Of a DNA stretch of 64,000 nt, positions 10,466-20,033 are shown in pieces. This stretch comes from Devosia algicola. GTDB lineage: Bacteria; Pseudomonadota; Alphaproteobacteria; Rhizobiales; Devosiaceae. The stretch covers positions 3,424,501 through 3,488,500 of the forward strand of contig NZ_CP118246.1 of the NCBI RefSeq assembly GCF_028816455.1. Direction: 5' to 3'. Made by a program: the position numbers and the translations under genes. Below the pieces are notes generated by a model that saw nothing but the letters and a program-made list of their open reading frames with translations, made no database searches and was not told the DNA's origin. The stretch's first letter is position 1. Each line of letters starts with the position of its first letter.

Positions 10466-10960
10466 ATGGTAGAACGCGGCGACGCCATACCCTCAGTAGC
10501 GATAAAACTTGTCGATGCCGATGGCATCTCCGATACAACTGCTGACGCGGTCCTGAGCACTGGCACGGTTGTCTTCTTTTCAGTCCCAGGGGCGTTTACC
10601 CCCACCTGCCACGTCAATCATTTGCCCGGATTTCTCGCCAATGCCCAAAAATTGGCCGCCGCCGGTGTCAACCGCATCGTTTGCGCCTCGGTAAATGATC
10701 ACTTCGTGATGAAAGCGTGGGCGGAAAACACGCAAGCGCTCGGTCATATTGATTTTGTCGCCGATGGCAATGGCGATCTGGCCACCGCGCTGGGGCTCGA
10801 TCAGGACAAGTCCGGCGCCAATATGGGCAAGCGTTTTCAACGGGCGGCTCTGGTGATCCGGGATGGACTGGTGCAATCTGTTTTTGTTGAGGATGGACCG
10901 GGCGTATCTGCGAGCGGTGCTCCCGCCGTGCTGATGGCGCTGGAATCAACCCATGTATAA
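10466..10960 (+). CDS. Peroxiredoxin, Prx5 type
   Basis: Thiol peroxidase of 164 aa that reduces peroxides with electrons from thioredoxin or glutaredoxin. The peroxidatic cysteine is C48 in VPGAFTPTCHVNHLPGF, the typical Prx5/PMP20 motif; a second cysteine lies in NRIVCASVNDHFV. It is intact and of usual length. The next gene's ribosome site overlaps its stop region, so the two are likely co-transcribed. Confidence 0.95.
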   Translation: MVERGDAIPSVAIKLVDADGISDTTADAVLSTGTVVFFSVPGAFTPTCHVNHLPGFLANAQKLAAAGVNRIVCASVNDHFVMKAWAENTQALGHIDFVADGNGDLATALGLDQDKSGANMGKRFQRAALVIRDGLVQSVFVEDGPGVSASGAPAVLMALESTHV

Positions 10961-10985
10961 GGCGCCCACCCAAGGAGAGCGACCG

Positions 10986-11579
10986 ATGCGGATGACTTTA
11001 TTGAACCTTGCCGCGCGTCTGGCCGTCGGTGGTGCATTTGCAGCTGTTTTGGCAGGCTGTTCGATGGGACCGATGTTCGGTGGTGGGGCCGAAGCCGCCA
11101 AGACCAATGCGGAACTGGCAAACACCACCGCATCACCCGCCCAGATCGCTCAAGCGCAAGCCAGCGCACTGCCGGCCATCGCCACCCAATGCCCGCCAAT
11201 TAAGGTTCGCCCCGGCGGCGAGGCGATGTACTATTATGGTAGCGGCAAGGTGGGAAATCCCAATGCGCTCAACTATCAGGGCGTAATTGATGAGGCGACC
11301 CGCAACTGCATTGTTTCCAACGGTCGAATTAACGTCAATATGGGAGCGGTCGGCCGGGTTCTGCTTGGGCCATCTGGCAAGCAGACATCGGTGAAAGTGC
11401 CGCTGCGTTTCGCCATTGAGCGCAACGGGCAAGCCGTTTACTCCGAAAAGTTCAACATTGATGTCGCCTTGGCGGGCAGCGAGACGCAGCAATTTGTCAA
11501 GGTCATCAACGATGTAGCCATTCCTTATCTGGCCGGCGACGATGTGACCATCTGGGTTGGGTTCGATACCAGACGCTAG
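10986..11579 (+). CDS. Hypothetical lipoprotein
   Basis: Protein of 197 aa with a lipoprotein signal: a positively charged start, a hydrophobic stretch and the lipobox LAGC near residues 21-24. I do not recognise a named family. The mature part contains QCPPIKVRPGGEAMYYYG and a beta-rich C-terminus ending in WVGFDTRR. The start at 10986 is chosen over an upstream in-frame ATG (10953) because AAGGAGAG lies just before it and the signal peptide begins there. An outer-membrane or periplasmic location is inferred. Confidence 0.8.
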   Translation: MRMTLLNLAARLAVGGAFAAVLAGCSMGPMFGGGAEAAKTNAELANTTASPAQIAQAQASALPAIATQCPPIKVRPGGEAMYYYGSGKVGNPNALNYQGVIDEATRNCIVSNGRINVNMGAVGRVLLGPSGKQTSVKVPLRFAIERNGQAVYSEKFNIDVALAGSETQQFVKVINDVAIPYLAGDDVTIWVGFDTRR

Positions 11580-11696
11580 CGTCACCATGTAATAGCGGTG
11601 TGCCGCCGATTGGGCGATAGTGCGTTGCGGCGCCAATCTTGTGGTCAAATCCCGGCGCAGATTGACCTTTGCGCATTTCTGACACATGTTGCACGC

Positions 11697-11886
11697 ACTG
11701 CGGGAGAGACTGGGTTTCTCCAGCGCCGAAGGAGCAACCGCCCCGGAAACTCTCAGGCAAAAGGACCGCAGCCCGGGCTTCGGCTCAGCATGAACTCTGG
11801 AAAGCGGACGCGCTCTTGGCGACGTCCCACCGACGGAGCAACCGGACAGTAGCCGGGAAATCTCTCAGGTGATCAGGACAGGGGGG
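11697..11886 (+). promoter_or_regulatory. Tandem glycine riboswitch upstream of gcvT
   Basis: Two consecutive aptamers are readable. The first (about 11697-11770) has GCGGGAGAG, the core GCGCCGAAGGAGCAA and ACTCTCAGGCAAAAGGACCG. The second (about 11793-11886) has ACTCTGGAAAG, CACCGACGGAGCAACC and TCTCTCAGGTGATCAGGACA. These are hallmark conserved segments of the glycine riboswitch. It ends about 57 nt before the gcvT start, so glycine should switch on the cleavage operon. Confidence 0.95.
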
Positions 11887-11942
11887 CACGGAAGTCGCCA
11901 TAGGGCGAGTTTGATCGTGTCACCATCCGGAGCCTGTCCCCA

Positions 11943-13112
11943 ATGGCCGAAACACCAAGTGCCGAGCTTAAGACCACACCGCTATCCGGCCGCCATCAGA
12001 CCTTGGGTGGTCGCATCGTGCCGTTTGCCGGTTACGGGTTGCCCGTGCAATATCCCAGCGGCATCATGGCTGAACATAACTGGACACGCCAGCATGCCGG
12101 CCTGTTTGACGTTTCCCACATGGGGCCCTGCTTTCTCCAGATTAACCAGAAGAGCGGTGACGTTGAGGCCGATCACAAAGCCATCGCCGCGCTGGTCGAG
12201 CCGCTGATTTGCGGCGATATCACCAATCTCAAGCCCGGTCAGATCCGCTACACGCTGCTGCTCAACGAAACGGGCGGTGCACTTGATGATCTGATGATCG
12301 CCCGTCCGGCAGCGCCCGAACAGGCAGGCTCACTCTATATTGTCGTTAATGCCGGCACCAAGGACGCCGATTTTTCCCGCATCGCCGCTGCTGCTCAGGG
12401 CAGGGCCACGCTTAACCGCGCCGACAATGGTGCGCTATTGGCACTACAAGGGCCCGACGCGGTCCAAATCATGGGCACCATTGTCCCCGCGGCGACCGAT
12501 CTCGGCTTCATGAACTATGGATCGTTTGCCTGGAACGGGACGACCTTGACCATTGCACGTTCTGGATACACAGGCGAAGATGGCTTTGAAATTCTGGTTG
12601 CGGCCGAATTTGCCGAAGCGTTCTGGGACAAATTGCTCAGCGATGAGCGCGTCAAGCCCATTGGCCTCGGTGCCCGTGATAGCCTGCGGCTGGAGGCCGG
12701 ATTGCCGCTATATGGGCATGATCTGGACGAAACGGTCTCGCCAACCGAAGCCGGAATGGGGTTTGCGGTCTCCAAGCGCCGTCGCGAAGCCGGTGATTTT
12801 CCGGGTGCTAACCGCATATCAAAAGAGCATGGCGGCGATCTAAGCCGCATTCGCATTGGTCTGTTCGTTGAGGGAGCCCCTGCGCGTGAGGGCGCCGACA
12901 TTCTCGACGGCGAGGATAATATTGTGGGCACGATTACCAGTGGCGGCTTTTCACCGACCTTGGGACGCGCCATAGCATTGGGTTTCGTGCCACCCACGCT
13001 TGCCACACCTGGCACCATCCTTGGTGTTGCAGTGCGCGGGCGCACGCAGCGTGCCGAGGTCGCCGACACCCCCTTTGTTCCCCATCGCTATTTCCGCAAA
13101 CCAAAGCCGTAA
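11943..13112 (+). CDS. gcvT: Glycine cleavage T protein (aminomethyltransferase)
   Basis: Transfers the aminomethyl carbon from lipoylated H protein to tetrahydrofolate, releasing ammonia. It is 389 aa and intact. Typical segments are HNWTRQHAGLFDVSHMG near residues 42-58, RSGYTGEDGFEI, and the C-terminal GTITSGGFSPTLGRAIALG. First gene of the operon under the glycine riboswitch; gcvH follows after 28 bp. Confidence 0.96.
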   Translation: MAETPSAELKTTPLSGRHQTLGGRIVPFAGYGLPVQYPSGIMAEHNWTRQHAGLFDVSHMGPCFLQINQKSGDVEADHKAIAALVEPLICGDITNLKPGQIRYTLLLNETGGALDDLMIARPAAPEQAGSLYIVVNAGTKDADFSRIAAAAQGRATLNRADNGALLALQGPDAVQIMGTIVPAATDLGFMNYGSFAWNGTTLTIARSGYTGEDGFEILVAAEFAEAFWDKLLSDERVKPIGLGARDSLRLEAGLPLYGHDLDETVSPTEAGMGFAVSKRRREAGDFPGANRISKEHGGDLSRIRIGLFVEGAPAREGADILDGEDNIVGTITSGGFSPTLGRAIALGFVPPTLATPGTILGVAVRGRTQRAEVADTPFVPHRYFRKPKP

Positions 13113-13140
13113 TTGCTATTTCGCGCTCATCGAGGACGCC

Positions 13141-13507
13141 ATGACCACCAAATACACCACCGACCACGAATATATCCGCATCGAAGGCGCCACCGGCACC
13201 GTCGGCATTACGCTTTTTGCCCAGGAGCAGTTGGGCGACATCGTTTTTGTCGAACTGCCCGGCATCGGCAAGGTTTTGAACAAGGGTGACGAGGCCGCCG
13301 TGGTTGAAAGCGTCAAGGCCGCTTCGGAAATCTACGCGCCGGTTTCGGGCACCGTGACCGAAATCAATACCGCGCTCAACAGCGAGCCCGGCCTGGTCAA
13401 TCAGGATCCACACAGCGCTGGCTGGATGTTCAAGATACAATTGAGCAACCCGAGCGAGCCTCGACGGTCTGCTGGGTGAAACCGACTACGCCGCACTGAC
13501 AAAGTAG
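13141..13507 (+). CDS. gcvH: Glycine cleavage H protein, frame interrupted near its end
   Basis: Lipoyl carrier of the glycine cleavage complex, about 121 aa after repair. The lipoylated lysine is K59 in [17 protein letters not shown]. An extra base at AGCCT (13457-13461) diverts the raw frame to an early stop at 13479. Removing it restores the standard ending [19 protein letters not shown] and a stop at 13507. The ATG at 13141 gives the usual [11 protein letters not shown] start. Confidence 0.93.
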
Positions 13508-13553
13508 GACGCCAGCCGACGCCGCTGTCCACGCCAATAAACAAGGCCAATTT

Positions 13554-14899
13554 ATGCGTTACCTTCCCCATTCCGATGCTGAACGCGCCGATATGCTGGC
13601 CGCCATCGGCGCCCAGTCGATTGAAGCGCTTTTTAGCGTGGTTCCGGCCGCCGCGATGCGATCGAGCGGCCTCGATCTACCCCGTCACAGTCCCGAATTT
13701 CTGGTTGAAGCCCATATGCGTGGATTGGCCAGCCAGAACCACGCTGCCGGAGACGGTCCGTTTTTTGTCGGGGCAGGGGCCTATCGCCATCATGTACCGG
13801 CGACCGTTGATCATCTGATCCAGCGCTCGGAATGGTTGACCGCCTATACCCCCTACCAACCCGAAATTTCGCAGGGCACCCTGCAAATGCTGTTCGAGTT
13901 TCAGACCCAGGTCGCCAAGCTGACCGGCATGGATGTCGCCAATGCCTCGCTATATGATGGCTCGACCGGCACCGCCGAGGCAGTGCTGATGGCCCGTCGC
14001 CTGACCCGACGCAATAAGGTTCTGCTCTCGGGCGGCTTGCACCCGCATTATCGCGATGTTGTGTGCGGTTATCTCAAGGACGATGCCGATCTCGTCTGTC
14101 TGGACGCCTCGCCCGAAGGCCAAGGTGATATTCTCGACCGCATCGACGACCAAACCGCAGCGATCGTTGTGCAGACGCCGGACTTTTACGGGCACTTGCG
14201 CAATATCGAGACCGCCGCCGCCGTTGCCCATGCCAAGGGTGCACTGCTCATCGTGGTGGTCACCGAAATCGTGTCGCTAGGCCTGCTCGAAGCACCCGGC
14301 GCCTATGGCGCCGATATTGTGGTGGCCGAAGGGCAGTCGATCGGCAATGCGCTCAATTTCGGCGGGCCCTATCTGGGCCTGATGGCGACGCGCCAGCAAT
14401 TTGTTCGGCAGATGCCTGGCCGTGTTTGCGGCGAAACCGTCGACGCTGACGGTAATCGCGGGTTCGTGTTGACGCTATCAACGCGCGAGCAGCATATCCG
14501 TCGCGAGAAGGCGACCTCCAACATCTGCACCAATTCCGGTTTATGTGCGCTGGCCTTTTCCATTCATCTCGGCCTGCTGGGCGAAGCTGGGCTGGTCAAG
14601 TTGGCTCGGCTCAACCATGAGCGCGCCTGCGCTCTGGCTGACGCGCTGGGCACTGTTAAGAATGTTGAATTGCTCAATGCCACTTTCTTCAACGAAATGA
14701 CCATTCGATTGCCCGTTGCGGCCGAACCGGTCGTCGAGCAATTGGCTGGGCGGGGTATTTTGGCCGGCGTGCCGGTGTCACGACTGGAGCCCGGGCGTCC
14801 CGAACTCGAAAATCTGCTGGTATTGGCGGCAACCGAGCCTAACGACCGATGCAAACATTGCTGAGGCTCATATCCGCCCTGGAGGAGGTCTTGCCATGA
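13554..14899 (+). CDS. gcvPA: Glycine dehydrogenase (decarboxylating) subunit 1, two frame breaks near its end
   Basis: N-terminal half of split P protein, about 447 aa after repair. It forms the PLP decarboxylase with GcvPB. The start [38 protein letters not shown] and the mid-region [16 protein letters not shown] are typical. Two extra bases, at AGCCT (14836-14840) and AGGCT (14864-14868), disturb the last 20 codons. Repair yields [20 protein letters not shown] and a TGA that overlaps the gcvPB ATG as ATGA, the classic coupled junction. Uncorrected, it stops at 14864 with an atypical tail. Confidence 0.92.
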
Positions 14900-16443
14900 G
14901 CATGAATACTCAAGGTCGTCCGACCGGCACCACCAATGTGAACCCTTCGACTTCGAGCGGCGCTGCCCTGTTGCCCGACGAACCTTTGCTGTTTGAAATC
15001 GGGGATACCGAGCATTCAGGTGTAGATCTGCCCGACGTCACCCTCAAGGCCGATCGTTTAGGCGGTTTCAGGCGAAAAATGCCACTGGATCTGGCGGGCC
15101 TGACCGAACCGGAAGCCATGCGCCACTATGTACGCCTGTCGCGCCTCAACTATTCCATCGATAGCGGCATGTACCCCTTGGGCTCGTGCACCATGAAGCA
15201 CAATCCACGCCTCAACGAGAAAATGGCGCGCTTGCCAGGCTTTGCCGATATCCATCCGCTGCAGCCGATATCGACGGTTCAGGGTGCTCTGATGTTGATG
15301 GAGCAATTGGCGCATTGGCTGATGACATTGACCAATACCGCCGCTGTTGCGCTCAGCCCAAAGGCCGGTGCGCACGGTGAACTGCTTGGCATGATGGCGA
15401 TCAAGGCCGCGCAGGCAGCGCGTGGGCAGGCCCATCGCAAGATTGTACTGGTGCCCGAGAGCGCCCACGGCACCAACCCGGCCACGGCGGCATTTCTCGG
15501 CTATAGCGTCAGGGCTATTCCTGCAAGAGCAGATGGCACGGTCGATGCCGAGGCGGTGCGCAATGCACTCTCCGATGATGTGGCAGCGATCATGCTGACC
15601 AATCCAAATACATGCGGTCTATTTGAAACCCAGGTCATCGACATCGCCCAGGCGGTGCATGACGCCGGCGCATTCTTTTACTGCGATGGCGCCAACTTCA
15701 ACGCCATCATGGGCGTCGTACGACCGGGCGATCTGGGCATCGACGCCATGCACATCAATTTGCACAAGACGTTTTCGACTCCCCATGGTGGGGGTGGGCC
15801 TGGCGCCGGTCCTGTTGTGTTGTCAGCGGCGTTAGCCCCCTTCGCACCAGTACCGTTCGTGCGACGTTCTGAAGGCGGACTGGAATTGGTCGAGCATGGT
15901 GAGGGTCAGGCATTGGGGCGGATAACCGCTTTTCAAGGCCAGATGGGCATGTATGTCCGCGCCTTGACCTACATGCTGAGCCATGGTGGCGATGGTCTCG
16001 CCCAAGCGGCCAAGGACGCGGTGCTCAACGCAAATTACATCAAGGCGCGGCTCCAGTCGGTGTTTTCCGTGCCTTATCCGCAATACCCGTGCATGCACGA
16101 GGCCCTGTTTGACGACAGCTTCCTTGACCAGACCGGCGTGTCCACACTCGATTTTGCCAAAGCCCTGATCGATAAGGGCTTCCATCCCATGACGATGTAT
16201 TTTCCGCTTGTGGTACACGGAGCGATGCTTGTCGAGCCGACCGAGAGCGAGTCCAAGCAGACTCTTGACCAGTTTTGTGAAATTATGCTCGAACTCGCCA
16301 TGGATGCCAAAGCCGGCAACAAACAGAACTTCGTTTCCGCCCCGATCAATGCGCCACGGCGCCGTATGGATGAAACACGCGCGGCACGATCACCAATTCT
16401 GAAATGGGAGCGTGAGGATGACGCGTCTGAGGCGGCGCAATAG
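14896..16443 (+). CDS. gcvPB: Glycine dehydrogenase (decarboxylating) subunit 2
   Basis: C-terminal half of split P protein, 515 aa, carrying the PLP lysine K291 in HINLHKTFSTPHGGGG. YPLGSCTMKHNPR and the serine-rich SAHGTNPATAAF region are family features. It is intact. The ATG at 14896 overlaps the repaired gcvPA stop. A ribosome site, GGAGGAGG, lies 9-16 nt upstream. Confidence 0.96.
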   Translation: MSMNTQGRPTGTTNVNPSTSSGAALLPDEPLLFEIGDTEHSGVDLPDVTLKADRLGGFRRKMPLDLAGLTEPEAMRHYVRLSRLNYSIDSGMYPLGSCTMKHNPRLNEKMARLPGFADIHPLQPISTVQGALMLMEQLAHWLMTLTNTAAVALSPKAGAHGELLGMMAIKAAQAARGQAHRKIVLVPESAHGTNPATAAFLGYSVRAIPARADGTVDAEAVRNALSDDVAAIMLTNPNTCGLFETQVIDIAQAVHDAGAFFYCDGANFNAIMGVVRPGDLGIDAMHINLHKTFSTPHGGGGPGAGPVVLSAALAPFAPVPFVRRSEGGLELVEHGEGQALGRITAFQGQMGMYVRALTYMLSHGGDGLAQAAKDAVLNANYIKARLQSVFSVPYPQYPCMHEALFDDSFLDQTGVSTLDFAKALIDKGFHPMTMYFPLVVHGAMLVEPTESESKQTLDQFCEIMLELAMDAKAGNKQNFVSAPINAPRRRMDETRAARSPILKWEREDDASEAAQ

Positions 16444-16445
16444 TC

Positions 16446-17105
16446 ATGACATACGCCGCATTGGCCGCTGGATTCGCGCCGTTCCAGGTCCTTGCCTCCG
16501 AACTGTTGCCGCATGCTTTTGCTGAGGACGACGGCTCGCACGACGTCGCGCATTTGCTGCGGGTTTGGAACAATGCCGAGGCGATCCGTCGCAAGGAGGG
16601 CGGAGACGCCGAGACCCTGGCGGTCGCGGTGCTTTTGCATGACTGTGTCGCAGTTGAGAAAAACGCGCCGCAGCGCGCTACGGCGTCCCGTCAAGCCGCC
16701 GTCAAGGCCACGGCATTGCTAAGCGACTTGGGGTGGTCAGCGCAAAGAACCAAGGCGGTGGCTCACGCCATCGAGGCCCACAGTTTTTCCGCCGGTGTCA
16801 CACCTGAAACACATTTGGCCAAAACCCTTCAAGATGCCGACCGACTCGACGCCATTGGCATAGTGGGCGTGGCGCGCTGTTTTTATATCGCCGGGCGCAT
16901 GGGGAGCGGACTATATGATCCAATCGATCCGCGCGCCTCGTCACGACAACTCGATGATAAGCGCTTCGCGATGGATCACTTTCGAACAAAGCTGTTCAAG
17001 CTTGCCGATGGCTTTCAAACCGCCACCGGTCGACATATGGCCGCCGAGCGACACCAGCGGCTCCAACGCTTTTATGATCTGTTCTTTGAAGAGGTCGGTG
17101 CGTAA
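16446..17105 (+). CDS. HD-domain phosphohydrolase
   Basis: Protein of 219 aa with the metal-dependent HD fold: SHDVAHLLRVWNNA near residues 32-45, the central HD doublet H65-D66 in LLHDCVAVEK, and a distal aspartate in LQDADRLDAIG. This layout matches YedJ-like uncharacterised phosphohydrolases; the substrate is unknown. It starts 2 nt after gcvPB and so is probably translated from the glycine cleavage transcript. No direct link to glycine metabolism is known to me. Confidence 0.88.
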   Translation: MTYAALAAGFAPFQVLASELLPHAFAEDDGSHDVAHLLRVWNNAEAIRRKEGGDAETLAVAVLLHDCVAVEKNAPQRATASRQAAVKATALLSDLGWSAQRTKAVAHAIEAHSFSAGVTPETHLAKTLQDADRLDAIGIVGVARCFYIAGRMGSGLYDPIDPRASSRQLDDKRFAMDHFRTKLFKLADGFQTATGRHMAAERHQRLQRFYDLFFEEVGA

Positions 17106-17130
17106 AAAAAGGCGGGCATCGCGCCCGCCT
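17104..17130 (-). terminator. Rho-independent terminator of the F0 ATP synthase operon
   Basis: Read on the minus strand, a 7-bp stem (GGCGGGC with GCCCGCC, 5-nt loop) is followed by seven T residues. It lies 23 bp after the atpF stop and overlaps the end of the convergent HD gene. Confidence 0.85.
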
Positions 17131-17152
17131 GTAGCATCTTTGGGCCTTAAGG

Positions 17153-17656
17153 CTAGTTCAGCCGCGCACTCACCTCGGTGATAGCTTGATCGACAAGGGC
17201 ATCACCCTTTTTACTCATCTGCTTGGTCAATAAAACCCTGGCCGCCTCGATGGCGACATCAGCTGACTTGGCGCGCACCTCGGCGACGGCCTGTGACTCG
17301 GCCTGGGCAATCTTGTCCTCGACCGCCTTGGTACGCCGGGCGATCATGTCGGTCAAAGCAACATTAGCCTCGGCGGTCAGACGCTTGGCGTCCTCCTGCG
17401 CGGCCGTAACAATTCCGGCGGCTTCGTTTTCGGCTTCCGCCCGCTTGCTTTCATATTCGGCCAGAAGGGCTTCAGCATCGGTCCGCAGACGTTTGGCCTC
17501 GGCAATTTCTTCCTCAATCTTGGCAATGCGATCGTCCAGCAGTTTGGCAACAATCCGGGGCATGCCATAATAGATGGTGACGCCGATAAATATGATTAGC
17601 GAAACGGTCGCCCAGATCGTGGCCCAGGTGGTGGCATCGATGTTTGAAAAGTCCAT
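17153..17656 (-). CDS. atpF: F0F1 ATP synthase subunit b
   Basis: Peripheral stalk subunit of 167 aa with one N-terminal membrane helix (about residues 10-30) and a long, charged, heptad-rich coiled coil, as expected. Last gene of the atpI-B-E-F'-F operon, 33 bp after the paralogous b' gene, and followed by a clear terminator. Two different b-type subunits are normal in photosynthetic bacteria and in alphaproteobacteria. Confidence 0.94.
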   Translation of the reverse strand: MDFSNIDATTWATIWATVSLIIFIGVTIYYGMPRIVAKLLDDRIAKIEEEIAEAKRLRTDAEALLAEYESKRAEAENEAAGIVTAAQEDAKRLTAEANVALTDMIARRTKAVEDKIAQAESQAVAEVRAKSADVAIEAARVLLTKQMSKKGDALVDQAITEVSARLN

Positions 17657-17689
17657 CTGGCTTACTCCTTGGAAACCTGGGCGACGGCA

Positions 17690-18253
17690 TCACGAGGCTT
17701 CCTTGGCCGAACCGGTGCCGGTCAGTTGCTGCACCAGTGCCTCAACAGTATCAGCGGCGATCTCGCCAACATGACCCAATGCCTCCGTCTTGGTCGCCTG
17801 GATGCGTGCTTCCGCCTCGGCAACCTTCTTGGACAGGTCAGCTTCGACCGACTGGCGCTTGGCGTCGATGTCGGCCTTGATGCCCTGGCGGGTTTCTTCG
17901 GCCAGCGCATGGCTTTTCGCGCGTGCATCGGCCAGTTCGGCCTCGTAGGCGGCAATGGCAGCATCGGTTTTCTGCCGCGAGGCATCGGCGGCATTCAGAT
18001 CGCCGTCAATACGCGCCTTGCGATCATCCAGAATAGCGCCAATGCGCGGCAGGGCCAGGCGGCTGATCGCGACATATAGCGCTGCAAAAGTAATAACCAG
18101 CCAGATCAGCTGTGTGCCGAATGTGGAGGGATCAAATGGGGGGAACGCCTCGCCATGTTCGGCGGGAACACCGGTGCTCGAATGCGTCGCATCGGCTCCC
18201 GTCGCGTGTTCGGCTTCGGTTGAGATGTCGGCCTGCGCTATAGTGGTTTCCAT
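17690..18253 (-). CDS. atpF2: F0F1 ATP synthase subunit b'
   Basis: Second peripheral stalk subunit, 187 aa from the ATG at 18253 (an upstream TTG at 18274 would add seven residues). It has an alanine- and glutamate-rich N-terminal extension, PPFDPSTFGTQLIWLVITFA leading into the single membrane helix (about residues 50-70), then a coiled coil. The longer N-terminal extension is usual for b' in Rhizobiales. Confidence 0.93.
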   Translation of the reverse strand: METTIAQADISTEAEHATGADATHSSTGVPAEHGEAFPPFDPSTFGTQLIWLVITFAALYVAISRLALPRIGAILDDRKARIDGDLNAADASRQKTDAAIAAYEAELADARAKSHALAEETRQGIKADIDAKRQSVEADLSKKVAEAEARIQATKTEALGHVGEIAADTVEALVQQLTGTGSAKEAS

Positions 18254-18364
18254 ATCGATACCCGCTGATGGCAAATCGTCCGGCGCAACTGGCCGGTTAA
18301 GCGAGCGGCAGCCTCAAGCTGATGCCTGCCGGCCGCCGTTCACAAATTCCAACGTCTGAAACAA

Positions 18365-18592
18365 TCAGACTGCGAACAACAGCAGAAGAGCGATCAGGAA
18401 CGAGAAAATCCCCAAAGCTTCAGTCACGGCAAACCCGAAGATCAGGTTACCGAATTGGCTCTGGCTGGCGGATGGGTTGCGCAATGCACCCGACAGGAAG
18501 CTGCCGAAGATGTTGCCCACGCCGATAGCCGCGCCGGCCATGCCGATAGCTGCAATACCGGCACCGATGTACTTGGCGGCAATTGGATCCAT
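18365..18592 (-). CDS. atpE: F0F1 ATP synthase subunit c
   Basis: Proteolipid ring subunit, 75 aa, two helices joined by the polar loop RNPSASQSQ. The proton-binding carboxylate is E58 in [13 protein letters not shown]. No sodium-binding pattern (Q in helix 1 with ES in helix 2) is visible, so proton coupling is inferred. It is intact and lies between atpB and atpF'. Confidence 0.96.
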   Translation of the reverse strand: MDPIAAKYIGAGIAAIGMAGAAIGVGNIFGSFLSGALRNPSASQSQFGNLIFGFAVTEALGIFSFLIALLLLFAV

Positions 18593-18670
18593 TTTAATGC
18601 TCCTTTGAACTCTGATATCTGGATAGATTGACTTTAACGCCTGATCACCGCGATCAGGTGAACCGGGGAA

Positions 18671-19423
18671 TTAGTGCGAGGGGTGAATAGCGTCGTTGAG
18701 ATACATGGATGTCAGCACCGCGAACACATAGGCCTGCAACACCGCAACCAACAATTCGAGTGCCGTCAGTGCGACCGTCATGGCCAGCGGCAGCGCTGCG
18801 CCGAGAAATCCGAGCCAGCCGAGTGTACCCATGGTGAAAACGAAGCCAGCGAACACCTTGAGCGTAATATGGCCAGCCAGAATATTGGCGAACAAACGTA
18901 CCGAGAGTGAAATCGGGCGCGACAGGAACGAAACAATTTCAATTGGCACCACGATGGGCAAGACATAACCGGGCACGCCCTGAGGCACGAACAGTTTGAG
19001 AAAACCTATGCCATTCTTCATGAACCCGTAGATCAGCACGACGCTGATAACCAGGATCGCCAAGGCAAATGTAATGACAATATGGCTGGTGATGGTGAAG
19101 AAGAACGGAATGATGCCGAACAAATTGCCGATCAGCACAAACATGAAGATCGAGAACACGAAGGGGAAGAACTTCATGCCCTCTGTACCCGCCGCGCCGC
19201 GCAACATATTGGCGACGAACTCGTAGAGCATCTCCGAAACCAGCTGCGCACGGGTTGGTACCAGCTTGCGACCGGCGGTCGAGATCAGCAGGTAGGACAC
19301 AATCAGTCCAACCGTCAGGACCATGAACAGCGAGGAATTGGTGAAGGCAAAACTGTCACCGAGCGGCACCATGCTGGTAATGCCAAACTGGTGTATCGGG
19401 TCGACTTTGGTCGGATCGGCCAA
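18671..19423 (-). CDS. atpB: F0F1 ATP synthase subunit a
   Basis: Membrane subunit forming the proton half-channels, 250 aa with five to six helices. The essential arginine lies in the [14 protein letters not shown] segment near residues 172-185. It is intact. It is preceded by atpI with a 23-bp gap. Confidence 0.95.
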   Translation of the reverse strand: MADPTKVDPIHQFGITSMVPLGDSFAFTNSSLFMVLTVGLIVSYLLISTAGRKLVPTRAQLVSEMLYEFVANMLRGAAGTEGMKFFPFVFSIFMFVLIGNLFGIIPFFFTITSHIVITFALAILVISVVLIYGFMKNGIGFLKLFVPQGVPGYVLPIVVPIEIVSFLSRPISLSVRLFANILAGHITLKVFAGFVFTMGTLGWLGFLGAALPLAMTVALTALELLVAVLQAYVFAVLTSMYLNDAIHPSH

Positions 19424-19446
19424 GGTTCAATTCCTTGTTGGTCGGT

Positions 19447-19837
19447 CTATCGTTCATCTTCGTCGTCTGCGTCCGGGCCTAGGTCCGAACCGGGTGGCGG
19501 CGGTGCCGCCTTGTTCATTTCACCCACAGCGCGGGTGATATTCATGATGCCTGCCGCAAAACCCACCAGGAGCATGACAAGCATGATCCACGGGCGGGTT
19601 CCGAGCACCTGGTCGAGAACAAACCCGATCCCGATGCCAACCAGAATGGCGGCGATGAACTCAGAACCAAGCCGTACTGCACGGCCCACATTGGTCGAGC
19701 CTTCCCGACGTCCGTGCCGCCGCCTGACTGGCTTGGGCATTCCGGTCCCGTTTGGCAGAGGCAATGCGTTCGGCAAGGTCTTTTGTGACCCCGCTTTTAC
19801 CCACCTTGCGGCGATCATGGTCAGGCGAATTTGCCAT
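19447..19837 (-). CDS. atpI: AtpI, ATP synthase assembly subunit, frame interrupted
   Basis: Small membrane protein of about 129 aa after repair, thought to help assemble the c-ring. The N-terminus, MANSPDHDRRK then KDLAERIASAKRDR, and the two-helix part, VGRAVRLGSEFIAAILVGIG, lie in different frames. They join when the extra base at AGCCT on the plus strand (19697-19701) is removed, reading ARTSGSSTNVGRAV across the join. First gene of the F0 operon; a promoter lies about 62 bp upstream of the ATG at 19837. Confidence 0.9.
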
Positions 19838-19898
19838 CGCGCTTTCCACCTCACCCAACCCGCACCAATCTTGGCTGGAGCCCCTCTAAGTCGTGCGC

Positions 19899-19927
19899 AC
19901 CATACTGACAGCCACCAAAGGTGTCAA
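19899..19927 (-). promoter_or_regulatory. Sigma70-type promoter of the atp F0 operon
   Basis: On the minus strand TTGACA (19927-19922) and TATGGT (19904-19899) are separated by exactly 17 bp. The -10 box lies about 60 bp before the atpI start, in the gap after smc. A perfect -35 with a near-consensus -10 suits a strongly expressed operon. Confidence 0.75.
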
Positions 19928-20033
19928 GAACGTGAATAAACCTCTAAGTTATTGAAACATATAGTTATATTGTGTCGAGGCTCAGGGTGCGGCACCGTGT
20001 CATCAACAGAATCCCCGACCTCGCCCTTCGCGC

